This document shows positions 9,769-20,228 of a stretch of DNA of 34,385 nucleotides, piece by piece (positions within the stretch are counted from its first letter, which is position 1; each line of letters starts with the position of its first letter). A program made the position numbers and the translations under genes. The notes beneath the pieces were generated by a model. It was given only the letters and a program-made list of their open reading frames with translations, searched no databases and had not been told where the DNA came from. Source of the stretch: Haplosporangium gracile (lineage: Eukaryota > Mortierellomycota > Mortierellomycetes > Mortierellales > Mortierellaceae); contig JAAAUF010000422.1 in NCBI GenBank assembly GCA_015499985.1, positions 1 to 34,385 on the forward strand, read 5' to 3'.

Positions 9769-11162
9769 CTATCAAGTTGAAGGAGAATGTCGCGTCGTAA
9801 GAAAGAAAAGAAAGGTTAGCACTTTCAGGATTGTTGTGTCTTCGATTCCTTCTCAGTGTTTCTTGAAGGTATGATGCATGTCCTGAAGTTGATATGGTCG
9901 GCTGATGAGGAAAACAGGCTTCCTCTTCCTGCCTTCTTTGCGTGGTCATCAATGCACTCCAGTTGAACAATCGCGCGCGCAAGGACACGGTCCGGGTAAA
10001 GATGAAGAGCACAAGATGATGCCACATCCTCTTTCCTCTGGTCGTAAGGAGTCAGGAGTAATATGGCCACCACACGAGGAAGAGGACCCAAGGGCAGAGA
10101 AAGAAGGGGGGCACGTACGTTGAGAATATCAAGGAGGGGAGGGAGGAAGAGAGTCGGGTGGAATGAGGGGGTATGCTGTAAGAAGTAAGGCAGGAAAGTG
10201 AAGGGGGGGAAGACGATGGAGAAGGAAAAGAAAGAGAAAAGAGATGAGGAAAGAGAAAAGAAGGCAAGTTAAAAAGAAGGCTGGGCAGGACTGGAGGAGG
10301 GCAGTCAAAAGAGCGAGTGGAGCTCGCATTGGCTGCAGCGGAAAGGGAAGGGGGACATGAATTTCACAAGACATACTCTCCCAGAGTATCATTGGATGGG
10401 CTGACAACAGACAGCAGCTGGCCATTGATGTTTTCGATGAGGTCAGAACTCAGAACACAAACGCTATTTTTTTTGTGGGTCCTGAACGGTGGGCAACGTA
10501 ACATACTCTATGAGCTGTGGGCTATGTATGATAGCCTCATACATACTTCAGGTCAATCAGCAACATCTAAATTCTTGTTCGTCTTGAAAGCAGCCCAGTT
10601 CCCCACCGTTAGCAAAGTAGTAAACGCATATTTGCCTCTCTTCTAGATCTGGCCCTAATCTGTTCCAGTTTGTACTCCTTTCTCACCGTGTCAGATCCAT
10701 TAATAATTGACCCCACAGCACGCCAACCAAATTAGCCAGGCACATCCGCAACATTGGTCTCCGTACACATGCTTGTTCAACTGTATGGATCCGAGAAAAG
10801 ACAAAGACAAGAATAGAAAGAGTATAGGGCTATGATACAGGATTTTATTATCTCTCTGAGCAGGTAAATTGATCAAACAAAATGCTCGCTCACTTTTTTT
10901 TTCTTTTTGACTGTGGGGGTTGGCTCCAATTAGGGCGTGCAAGTGTGCACGGTAGAGAAATAACGGAAAAAAGAAAGAAAAAAAAAACGATCAACGGTGC
11001 GGTGCTAATTATGGTACATGAGTCTTTTGAGTAAGAAGGAAGCGGTAAAATAAAAATAAGAAAAGGAAGCGGGAAATGAATACGAGCAAGAATGAACGAG
11101 AATGAGCCGACGGAAGCAAAAAAAAACTACGCAGGACAAAAAGAACAAAGAATGGACGCCCC
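9769..11162. other. 1.4 kb intergenic region upstream of coronin
   Basis: This stretch lies between the coronin start and the stop of the 250-residue protein gene, both on the minus strand. It is markedly purine-rich on the plus strand at 10,060-10,330, which reads as a pyrimidine-rich block on the coronin sense strand. No complete gene is visible. A short minus-strand frame around 10,360-10,450 reads plausibly but has no usable start or splice partner. Confidence 0.45.
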
Positions 11163-11915
11163 TCAATCGAAATCGATCAGCTCCCGGCTCCTCTCGTTCA
11201 TAATCTCGGTAAGACTCAGCACACTAGCCAGAAGGAGGATCTGGAGACCCGCCTTGTCCAGCACATGGGCAGTTGCGGCTGCAAAAATAATCAGCTTGTC
11301 AGAGGCACCAGTATGGCTGCTCTGAAGCTTGGCCACCTTAGTCGCTGGTCCAAGGCTGGTAGAGTGGCACAGGAGAACGTCCGATCCAGGTGGAGCCATG
11401 ATGCCTTGGCCATTGCCGGCGGTCCACTGGTAGATCTGGCCCTCAAACTCAAAGGCCCAGCAGGTGTTGCCATTGCCCGACGACGAGTCGGTCAGGAACC
11501 GATCAGGACGATCGTACTCCATGTCAGACGAGTAAGGGATGTTAACCCGCTTGTACTGGAGCGCATTCTTCTCGACGGCCTTCTTGAAGGCGACCATATC
11601 ACGGAACTGAACGTTGATGTCCTTGGAGTCTGTGGTGAGGTAGAGGTCGAGGAGGTGCTCTCCCTTGGACTTGACCTTACAGACCTGGTTGCTCTTGTAG
11701 TCTTTGACGGTCATGTTGCGGTTGCTGGAGTCTGATTTGGATTGGAAGGTGTAGCAGTCCTTCTTGTTGTCGGTGGTGCACTTAATCTTTGGGGAGAGGA
11801 GGCCACCAGCAGTGAGGGTGAAGGTGACGGTGGGGTGGAAGGAGGGGCTGAAGGGGGCGGGATCGGAACGGCTGTTCATGCTGAGCATGGCTGGCACTGG
11901 GCGTGTGAGAGGCAT
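11163..11915 (-). CDS. Conserved-looking fungal protein with predicted tubby/LURP-like C-terminal barrel
   Basis: The single exon encodes 250 residues from the ATG at 11,915. The frame is open to 12,095, but the extra 60 residues are low-complexity and probably leader. I recognise no specific named gene. The body consists of alternating beta-like segments: YTFQSKSDSSNRNMTVKD, then NQVCKVKSKG, LLDLYL, CWAFEFEGQIYQWTAG and VLLCHSTS. It ends with a hydrophobic helix (KLIIFAAATAHVLDKAG, continuing through LQILLLASVLSL). A twelve-strand barrel closed around a buried hydrophobic C-terminal helix is the layout of the tubby C-terminal/LURP-one superfamily, and fungal members of unknown function exist. 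The fold call is inferred from layout only. There is no signal peptide at the chosen start, so it is probably cytosolic or membrane-associated. The longer start and a C-terminal membrane anchor are the main alternatives. Confidence 0.8.
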   Translation of the reverse strand: MPLTRPVPAMLSMNSRSDPAPFSPSFHPTVTFTLTAGGLLSPKIKCTTDNKKDCYTFQSKSDSSNRNMTVKDYKSNQVCKVKSKGEHLLDLYLTTDSKDINVQFRDMVAFKKAVEKNALQYKRVNIPYSSDMEYDRPDRFLTDSSSGNGNTCWAFEFEGQIYQWTAGNGQGIMAPPGSDVLLCHSTSLGPATKVAKLQSSHTGASDKLIIFAAATAHVLDKAGLQILLLASVLSLTEIMNERSRELIDFD

Positions 11916-12657
11916 AATTATGTGCTGGCTGTTGTTGTTTAAGGGGGGGGGGAGGGGGTTGTGTGTATGAGGTATTAGGAAGTAGGGTATGTAAGAAATG
12001 TGCCTATCTGACTTGGTGAGCAACCTGTTGGAGGGAAAGAGAGGAAAAAGATACAATACTTTAATACTTTGAGGCAGTAAGTGATGATCATTCATGAAAT
12101 GTAAATGGCCGCTGATAAAAGCAACTCTACTTGTCTCGATCTCGATATTCTCTCACGCCACGCACTTCATCAATATCACTATCATCTTCCTCCTCCTCAT
12201 CTGCATGTTGTATATCTATCTCCATGTACCCGACTGCACTCCTACACACATCCACACGGATACGATCCGCAGAGGTACATATCACCACAACCACTTTAAT
12301 GCGACTCACTTTTACACGTACCCGATTTACACGTCTTCTATCTCTCGTCTTCATTCTCACTTTTTATTCATACTCCCCTTCCTGTGCTCTCTCCACCTCT
12401 TTCCCTCTTTTCTTGCCCTTGTTGCGACATTGTCACTCTACTGCAGCTGAGCTGTCGCTCTTCGCAGTGCTTTTGTTGTTGTTGTTGTTTATTTTTACTC
12501 CCCTTGCCCAATCACAGTCTCGACCCGAGTTGGCAAAAAATGCCGTAATCAGATAAAAGGATGTCCCTTAAGACGACTCAACGCCCTCTCTTTCTCTTCT
12601 TTCTTCTCTTTCGCTTCCTTGTTTTCAAGCCTTTTTCGCTCCAAAGTAAACATTAAC

Positions 12658-12680
12658 AAAAAAAAAAAAAAAAAAAAAAA
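12658..12680. repeat. Homopolymer A23
   Basis: Twenty-three consecutive A, the longest homopolymer in the window. Confidence 0.9.
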
Positions 12681-13011
12681 GAGTGCAGACATTTCCGGTC
12701 CGTTGGAGCTCCTTTTTTTCACTACTCGCTCGTTCCACTTTCATTCACTGTTTTTTGTTTTTCCTCAAGATTCTCATGGTGATACAAATTATCGAAATGA
12801 GCAAAGGTTTGAAGCATCTCAAGTAGGGTAAGAGTGCGGATAAGGAGAGGGTAAAAGGGGAAGGGCTGCCTGACGGTGTACCGCTGTTAAGTTTCTCCGT
12901 TTGGGAGAGGAAGTGAAAGAGAAGAAGTGAAAGAGAGTTGCAAGCATAATGCAAAAATGGCGGAGATAGGGGTAATTTTTTTCTTCATGTGCAAGAAAAA
13001 GAATGACTTAC

Positions 13012-13146
13012 TGATCGGTTGTTTTTTTCGCTTATCGGTCAAGATTGTGTGAAAGAGCCAGAAAGTGGAGGATTCAATGACGGAGGAGGAAGAGAGTGGT
13101 GTATTACCGTAGGTTTGAAAGATGTAGGATATGACAGGGTTGGTGC
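13012..13146 (-). other. Orphan candidate exon in the gene-poor region
   Basis: On the minus strand a pyrimidine-rich acceptor (TTTTCTCTTTCAG) precedes 135 bp open in one frame, and a canonical donor follows (ATCA then GTAAGT). The peptide begins GTNPVISYIFQTYGN and continues with SSTFWLFHTILTDKRKKQPI. It is balanced and protein-like, unlike the translated CT-rich DNA around it. It has no ATG and no stop, so it would be internal, entered in phase 1. A donor with matching phase occurs far away at 18,109 (MIELSSRVKSAVLS), but that would need a 5 kb intron. Downstream, an acceptor near 12,872 would also fit. I do not recognise the family. It could be a real exon of a gene with unusual introns, a pseudogene fragment, or chance. 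Confidence 0.3.
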
Positions 13147-13666
13147 CTGAAAGAGAAAACTGCTGAGTAGAATAGTGGGGAGAATGGAGGGGTTGCGGAT
13201 TAGGGAATAGAGAGGTGAAGGAAGAAAAAAGAAAAAACGTGCTTTTCAGCAGCGATCGAGAAATCGAGCTGGTTTATATGTGAGCGAGAGTGGAGCGGAG
13301 AGAGTGGAATAGAAGGCAAGCGGGTGTGAAAAATAAAATGAGGATGGTTATACGTGTGCGGATGAAGCTTGGGTGAGGGGGGGAGTGAGAGAAGAGTGAG
13401 ATAGTTGAGCGAGGATAAAATTGAAAGGATTAAGGGACTAAGTGTGAAAGTGCGAGAGTCGGTATGGGAGGTATGCAGAGGAAGTAAGGAGAAGAGAAGT
13501 AGAAGATGAAGAGTGAAAAGAAAGAAAGAAGCGAGAGTCAAAGAAAGAAAGAAAGAAGTGACGAAGAGGAAAGAGAAGAAAAGAAGAAAGAAGAAAGAGG
13601 AATTTTAAAACGTGGAAAGAAAATGCAAGGAGAAATATATCGATCGGAATTGAATTGGTTTTATTG

Positions 13667-13706
13667 ACGGACCGACTGACTGACTAGCTGACTGACTAAC
13701 TAACTG
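13667..13706. repeat. Degenerate GACT/AACT tetranucleotide repeat
   Basis: The run reads GACGGACCGACTGACTGACT and then changes to CTGACTAACTAACTGA, a decaying tetranucleotide array. Confidence 0.75.
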
Positions 13707-14473
13707 ATTAGTGGATAGATGAGTGAACTCTTTCGTGACCCGACTGCGTACTGTATGAGTGCTATACACATGTGGAAAAAAATACGCGGAAGGGGAGAAA
13801 TGAGAGCATTTTTCTTCTCTCTTTGTCTCTTTGTCTATGTCTTTGTTGTTTACCTATCCTCTTAAATGTTTCCTGACTATTATTGCTATTTTCTTTTGCC
13901 TCTGTTTGCGTGTGCATTGTTGACAGCTGTTGCCGTTGCAACTGGTGTCCCCACCATATCTCATCCCATAGGCGAGAAAATTCTTGTTTGCCTTGTCTGC
14001 TCATTGTTCCCTTGTTTGTCTCGTTAATTACCGTTTCTCTCTCTTGCTCCCTCTGTCTCTGATCAACTCATCACACCTTGAAATGAACAAGGCAAGAAGT
14101 GTTCAAGGGCGGGAATCGACAGCCGATCAAAGGAATAAAGGCAATCAACCCAAGACATCATATATGCTTTAAAGGCTTGCTTGTTTGTTTTTGCTGTCTG
14201 ACCAACAATCCTTTTTCATGTTTCTCCCTTCCCTTTTACGTCCAACACCCCCTTCCCCCTTCCCCCTTCCCTTGTCATCCCCTTTTCTCTCAACAACAAT
14301 CCCCCCCCCTTTTCCCTTTTTGCATCCTTATTCCTTTCACCATCGTGCAAGAGAGTAATATAGCCGAGGAAAAAAACACCAGGTTCCATCATGCAACGCA
14401 TCGCCTGTGCAATAAGCAAACAAGAGAAAATCAAAAAAGCAACCAAGCCAGTTTTCAAAAAGTGAAAACGAAT

Positions 14474-14526
14474 CAAACAAACAAACAAACAAACAAACAA
14501 ACTAACAAACAAACTAACAAACTAAC
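14474..14526. repeat. (AAAC)n microsatellite with interspersed CTAA variants
   Basis: About 13 units. The left part is pure CAAA and the right part is interrupted by three CTAA variants, consistent with an ageing array. Confidence 0.9.
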
Positions 14527-14937
14527 GAAAAACCAGCTTGCGAGAGATCTACAGGGCGCGAAAAATAACAAACGCGTAGGTCGACTGGTCAAATGAATGG
14601 AATACGCATAACACATAACACACAACTTATAACCCACAACTCTACCTTTACGCCACACCCGAAGGCGAAATAGAAAAGAAAACGAAGAAGAAAAAAAAGA
14701 GTCGGGCGGTTGTGAGTTCAACAAAAAGGAACAAAGTATGCAACTTTTCCACGCCCAAAAGAGGGAAAAAGAGAAGAACCTTCGATAGTTATAAAAAAAA
14801 AGATTGGGTCAAGTTAAATTGAGTTAAGAATTAAGCTGAATTGGGACCGCAAAATGATTTGGGTTGGGATGGAATTGGACACTGCGCCGTCACTTTTCTC
14901 TTCTCTTTGTTGTTGTTATCCTCACCTCACTCATCCT

Positions 14938-14954
14938 CCCCCCCCCCCCCCCCC
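14938..14954. repeat. Homopolymer C17
   Basis: Seventeen consecutive C, uncommon compared with the A/T runs elsewhere in the window. Confidence 0.9.
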
Positions 14955-17900
14955 AATGCTTCTTTCCATTCATCCGTCCGTCAGTCTGCACCCTCTTCTT
15001 TCACTCTTGCCCTTGCCCCTACCCAACACTCTCTTCTTTTTTGGCTACCGGGCGCTCTCCATTTTTGCGAGTTTGCCTAAGCAAGAAAAAGCTTTTCAAC
15101 GAAAGCATGGGGCTGTGATGCGGAGCACAGCTTGGCCAGACCTTTATTTTCCCTATCACCCTCGGCATGGTGTATGAGTAGATCATCCATGCAAAAAAGG
15201 AAAACAAGAAAAATACAAAATTGGGCAATATGCAAGTAAGCGTGGGTTCAAATAGGTGCATGATTGAGATTACGATAACCCGCCGTTCAGGGACAAGGGA
15301 CAAGGATAGGGTCGTTGAATGGGCGAGATGTATCTTAAACGTACTTTATAACAAAAAAAGTCCCCGACTCGCTTCTCTCCTTTACTTCGTTCACACCGCG
15401 CATGCTTACGATAGTGGTGGCATGATGATGGCGGTCAGGTCCACGCCTAGTTCAAGTACGGATGTATGTATGTACTTTGTATTATTGACGCGAGAGGGAA
15501 AATCAAAATGGGAGATGAAGGAATCTAAGAGCGAGAAGATAGAAGTTCTTTGCTGTGTGAATTGTATCGACTCTTGCTCTTCCTCTGTCTTCTCCTTTCA
15601 TATCCTATTCTTTCATTTTATTCTTTCCTTGCTCCTTGCCCCCTTCCACTCGCCCTGGGCCATGCATGTTGTTTATTTTGTCGACTCGAGCAATAAAATA
15701 TGAAATGTCTCGCATCTCCATCTCCATCTCTCTCTTCCCTCCTTCTCTCCTCATCTCCGGCTTCTATTCCGTTTTTCAACCGCTCACTTGCATTTCGACA
15801 TTAAAAAACTACAACAGCAATATGAGAGAAACAAAAGAACGTGAGGGGGAGCAAATACACTTTTGTGTTTATGTTTTTGGAAAGCAAGTTGAGCCCTCGA
15901 AAAGAATAAAACGATAAAAGAAAGGTCGAAGAGAGGAAGATAGGCTTTCAGATCACCTATCCTATAAGCATGGCTCGTCTATCTGTCTCGCTTGATTGGA
16001 CGATTGAACAAGTGAAGAGGGTCTTCTCTTTTTCTTCGTCTCTTTCTTCCTTCACCATTCATCCTTCTTATCCGCTTTAGTTCGTACACACTTCCGGGGG
16101 AAAACAACTGGAAGGCTCAATTTGTTTTTATTTTCTGGTTTCCTGTTTTTTTCTTCTTTTTTTTTTATTTTCTCCTGCTCTCTCACTCCTCTTTCTTTCC
16201 CACACTCTTTCGTCCCTCCTCTCTCTAATCTGCCCATCTCATTGTTGCACATTGGCTAAAAAAAAACTGCTGCTGCTCTTGTCTGCTGATGATGATGAGT
16301 GCTCATCAAACCACCAAAAACAAAGACGGACTTCTAGGTTTTCCTTTTCTGCTCAAAATGCACACCTCATGGTTGAACTGAATGGGATTGTTTGTTGCGG
16401 GATTGCGAAAAATAATTGGGACTTCTTATTTTTCATTGCCGATCACTGGCATACTAATACAAAAAAAAAAACTCTACCCGAGAAGAAGGAACGTCTAACC
16501 TGAGGGCATAGCAAATCAGTTACTCAGCAAAAAAATAAAAAATAAAAAATGATGACTCCTCTCAGGGATCAAGTTTTGTCGCTCATTCTCGTTTTTACTC
16601 AGCGAAATACAATGGAAGTATTTTATCAATTATATAAGCTATGAGGTGACTGGCTGAAAAAAGTTCACTCCGGGGATGAAAGAATCTCCTTTCATGAATC
16701 ATTCATTCATCATTGCCGAAAATAAATACTGTTCTATAGGTCGCCGTCGCCACGTTTTTTTTTATTTCTGGCCTGAGTTTTATTGGTCCGCTGTTTTTTA
16801 TTTTTATTTATCAGGCGATTAACGAGTATCGTGGGATTGAGTCGTGAGGTATTTTTTATCTGAAAAATCACAAAGAGACAGAGAGAGAGAGAGCGCCAGA
16901 AGTGAAAGGTAGGTCATCAGTTCAGTTTGGTCAATTGATGAAGACGAGCAACCCCGATTCTGTCCCCTTTCATCAAAGGGGGCAAGTAAAACCCGCCGAT
17001 GAAAAGGCAGAGATGGCTTCAACAATAATTGATTTGTGTAGAAAACGTGAACGAGCGCCTGCGTAGAAAAAAAAATGCTGAGGAGAGAAAAAAAATTGGT
17101 GCCTGAAAAATTATCAAGGCTTTTTTTGAGGGTTGTGAGTTGAGTGCTATGGTTGGTTACTGACTAGCGTAGTTTCACGATTCAATTCAATTCAATTGAA
17201 ACAAGTTGCCTTGCCGTCTGTTCTAGATTTTGATCTGGTCCTCATGTTTGTTGCACTTGTTGCACTGAATCTGTTAGTGTGTTTTTTTGTGTGGAGAAGG
17301 GAAAAGGGCTGAGAACACTCGCACAGAGACAGACACAACGGTGTAGGTGCGTGCCATGCATAGCCCTGTCCTTTGGAGGTCTACTCTATGTACCCTGTTT
17401 GTGCTTTTTCTCAACTATGCATCTTCTCCTGTCCTGTCCTCTCTTGTCCTGTCGTGTACCTTCCCCCTGCGCATATTTATGCGCATTATGAGCATAGTCA
17501 ATATATTACCGTTGTTCTTTGTCGCGCTCCCGTTCATTTCCTTCTTCAATTTTCCATGCCCCGAACCACCCGTGTCTACGCCTCATCTCATATGCATTTT
17601 TAATTTTCCTCACAGCCTTGCCCCCTACCCCAAAAGTACCTCCCATCAAGCTCAAGTACCCATCGCCTCCTGTCTTTCTCCGAGGGATCGTCTCCAACTT
17701 CCAAAATAACAGGGTACCTTTTCCAACAACAGCAGAAGCTGGAGACGTGAAAGGGAGTGTGGGTTCTCTTATCATGTTTATTTCGGACTCGAGGGAAACG
17801 AAGGAGTCATTTCGAACTAACAGTTTTTGGTTTCCAAATTCACTTTCCCCTCCCTCTCTTCTCTCTTGTCTGTCTACGTCCCTCTCTCGCCCTCGCCCTC

Positions 17901-18775
17901 TCTCTCCCCTGTTTACGCCGTTTGTTCTAGCGCGGAATCGCCGTTAAGCGCAAAAAAAGTCAGGAGAGAGAGAGAGCAGCGAGACTAAGAAGAAGAGGAA
18001 AAAAAAGGTTCGGGTCTAGTTGTAATTGTATGCTGTGGAAATCCACTGATCCAATAAACTCAGAATCAATATAAACAGAAAATCTCGCCATGTGGCGAGC
18101 GTGCGTGTTTGTACCTGAAAGAACTGCCGATTTGACTCTGCTGCTCAATTCGATCATACCCGGTGGATCCGTCTACTGCGTGAAATATCCTCTGACGAAA
18201 AAAAAAAAAAAGCAATAAATAGGGCTAGGCTTTTCTTAGAAAGTGTATGAGTGGAAGAGAAAGTTGAGAAAATGACAGAAATTGAGAATTGGGAGCAATG
18301 AAGCAGGACTCAAAATAAAAAAAAAAAAAGAGAGAACAGTTTTCGGCTGACAAAACATAAAAGTCTATCTTTTCCACGGGGTTGGGTTTGGACTTGGACG
18401 ATGTGATAATCATGCCATCATTGTTCGGCATCAACCGCGCCGTTATTGTCAAAAAAAACAACGTGCTTGTTGTTGTTTAGTTCCTTGTCCGTTGCGAATG
18501 ACCTAAATAGTTAGGGGGTCCATTGGGGCCCTCTTTATTTTCTCCCTTTTTATTTCCATCTCCTCTTCATTTATCCTTGTCCTGCTACTCACATTTTCTC
18601 GTCCCCTGTACACTTTCCCTCATAACGTCTCTGGACAAAACACCACCAAAATAGAGACAACACAAGGAGTTGCTGACCAAGAACGCGTTCTTTATGATGT
18701 GAAAGGAAGTTGTCGTTTGTTTGATGATACTTTTGTATTGTCTCTGACACAAAATTTACTGATGTAAACCTAGGG

Positions 18776-19696
18776 CTATTTCCGTTGAAGTGGTTTCGAG
18801 TTGGTGGAAGAAAATCCAGGGACATAGGCGTTAACGCCGCCACCGCTCTGGGCTGAAGACGCCGACTGTGGTTGTGCTGGGCTTTCCTGCCAAAGACCGT
18901 CTCTCTTCCAGCCACTCACAAGAACCTTGACCTGGTTACATGGGTGATAGTTGACAAAAAAAATAGACATGTGGAGTCATAAGTTGGTGATTATTTTGTT
19001 TTACGCCGTGTATAGTATCCCGATCGTGCCCTCGTGTCCTGTTTTCACTTCACTCTTGCGTTCCTGTCTTTTTTTTTAGATCCCGAGTCCCTTATGCCCT
19101 ATGCCCTATTCACACCTCAGTCGTCAAAAATCCGTCAGATACGAGCCACAGAAACTTACGACGAGAGGCAAAGGGATGGGTTTGGAGAGTCTCTTTCTGT
19201 CATAGATAAGACTGTCATAGATGGCATCATGGTTGCCCGGATGGATAGCGTTCAAAGCGGGGTTCTGGCTATTGGCGCTCTGGACAACATGCCACAGCCC
19301 CTTTGTCCATTCCTCCCTCGTCCGGTTCCAATGCTCCAATCCCGTCGTGGTGTCCGAATGTGGTCCTTGGCCTTGTCCTTGTCCTTGCTGTCGTTTTTGT
19401 TGTGATGGTGAAGAGGAAGAGCCAGATGATTCCTGTTGTTGTTGGTCTCCTGCGCCGTCTATTGAAAGCGCTGCTGTACTGGATGCTATAAGATCTTCGG
19501 TTGCGGGACTGGCAGACGTGAGTTGGTTGTGGTATCGGTGGTATTCAGGGGTGTCCATGCCGGCCATAGTGTCGAAGAAGGGGTCGCCTGTTGCCCATGA
19601 CGGCTTCTTTATTGCTGTTGCTGGTGCTGGTGCTTGAGAAGGCGGTGTGGGGACCATGTTCAAGGGTGATGATGTTACCCGATCTTCAGGGTCCAT
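18776..19696 (-). CDS. Gag1-like clamp (DUF4050) domain protein, two exons
   Basis: Exons 19,696-19,160 and 18,931-18,776 flank a 228 bp intron (GTCGTAAGT donor, AACCAG acceptor), giving 230 residues. The N-terminal 118 residues are disordered and Pro/Ser/Gln-rich, with a GQGQGQG stretch. The conserved part runs from about residue 121 to 193: EHWNRTREEWTKGLW, then HDAIYDSLIYDRKRLSKPIP and, across the splice, LPLVVKVLVSGWKRDGLW. This matches the fungal DUF4050/Gag1-like clamp domain as I remember it. In fission yeast Gag1 works in nutrient (TORC1-linked) signalling through a PP2A-type phosphatase regulator; transfer of that role to this protein is inference. The frame joining two halves of one motif across the intron is strong evidence for the splice. 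It shares a divergent promoter with the Lines-like gene. Confidence 0.88.
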
Positions 19697-20228
19697 GGCT
19701 TGGTTTGCTCTGCGCTGCGTGTGTGTAGGAGTGTGCTAGGATGCCTTAGCCTCCTGAAGATGGGTGTGATATGATAACCTTGGAGAGGCACGCACGGGTT
19801 TCGTATGTGTATGTGTTGTCTTGTTTCCGATTCTTGGACTCGAGTTGCGTTTTGCGAGGGGATAGGAGGACGGCTTTGAAGCGAAGGTAGGTTGGTTGGT
19901 GTATTGTATGTTTGACTGGCTGATTGCGGGATCCTTTTTAATGAGTTATGGTGCTGCGAGATGCCCTTGTGCAATGTCCATGTAAGTGTTGTCCCGAACA
20001 AATTGCTTGCCAGTTGCCCCTGCCCTTTGCTGATCCTTGAAAGTTTTGTCGGTTTCATTCGTGGCAGCGCACGCGGTCAAGATTTTTTTTTTCTCTTCAA
20101 CAAAGCCACACCTTTCCACCCTCCTGATTTATGCTTTCTGCCCTCCTCTCAATCACGCACTTTCTTTACTGCACACCACTGGTATACCCTTCGGCGCTCT
20201 TGTCTGGCGCTTGAAAATAATCTCATGA
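19697..20228. promoter_or_regulatory. Divergent promoter region between the Gag1-like and Lines-like genes
   Basis: These 532 bp lie between two start codons pointing apart. The left half is moderately rich in TG/GT and the right half in CT, consistent with two leaders. No clear TATA box was seen on either side. Confidence 0.55.

Larger units (their letters stand above)
11916..18775. other. 6.9 kb gene-poor, simple-sequence-rich region
   Basis: No complete gene could be built. The region alternates CT-rich and GA-rich blocks, with homopolymers (A23 at 12,658; C17 at 14,938), an (AAAC)n array (14,474-14,526), a GACT/AACT tetranucleotide patch (13,667-13,706) and a TCAAT array (17,180-17,197). 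Several open frames of 100-165 codons exist, but all have Phe/Leu/Ser/Pro-biased composition typical of pyrimidine-rich non-coding DNA. One exon-like segment (13,012-13,146) is listed separately. The right end would contain the 3' flank of the Gag1-like gene, and the left end the leader of the 250-residue protein gene. Confidence 0.5.

Noticed and set aside
10360..10450. Minus-strand frame reading SDLIENINGQLLSVVSPSND
   Set aside because: It looks protein-like but has no usable start and no convincing acceptor or partner exon.
12127..12360. Minus-strand frame ending with an acidic run (EEEEDDSDID)
   Set aside because: It arises from a CTC/ATC-rich simple sequence, has no domain and no conserved start context.
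15221..15703. 160-codon plus-strand open frame
   Set aside because: Composition is irregular, no domain or signal, and it lies in simple-sequence DNA; length alone is not evidence.
16963..16983. Hairpin CCCCTTT-CATC-AAAGGGG
   Set aside because: A perfect 7-bp stem, but isolated, with no T-run or neighbouring gene end to give it a role.
18109..18178. Minus-strand exon-like piece reading MIELSSRVKSAVLS
   Set aside because: A second frame through the same splice borders (DGSTGYDRIEQQSQIGSSF) looks equally good, so the reading is ambiguous; mentioned only as a possible partner of the orphan exon.
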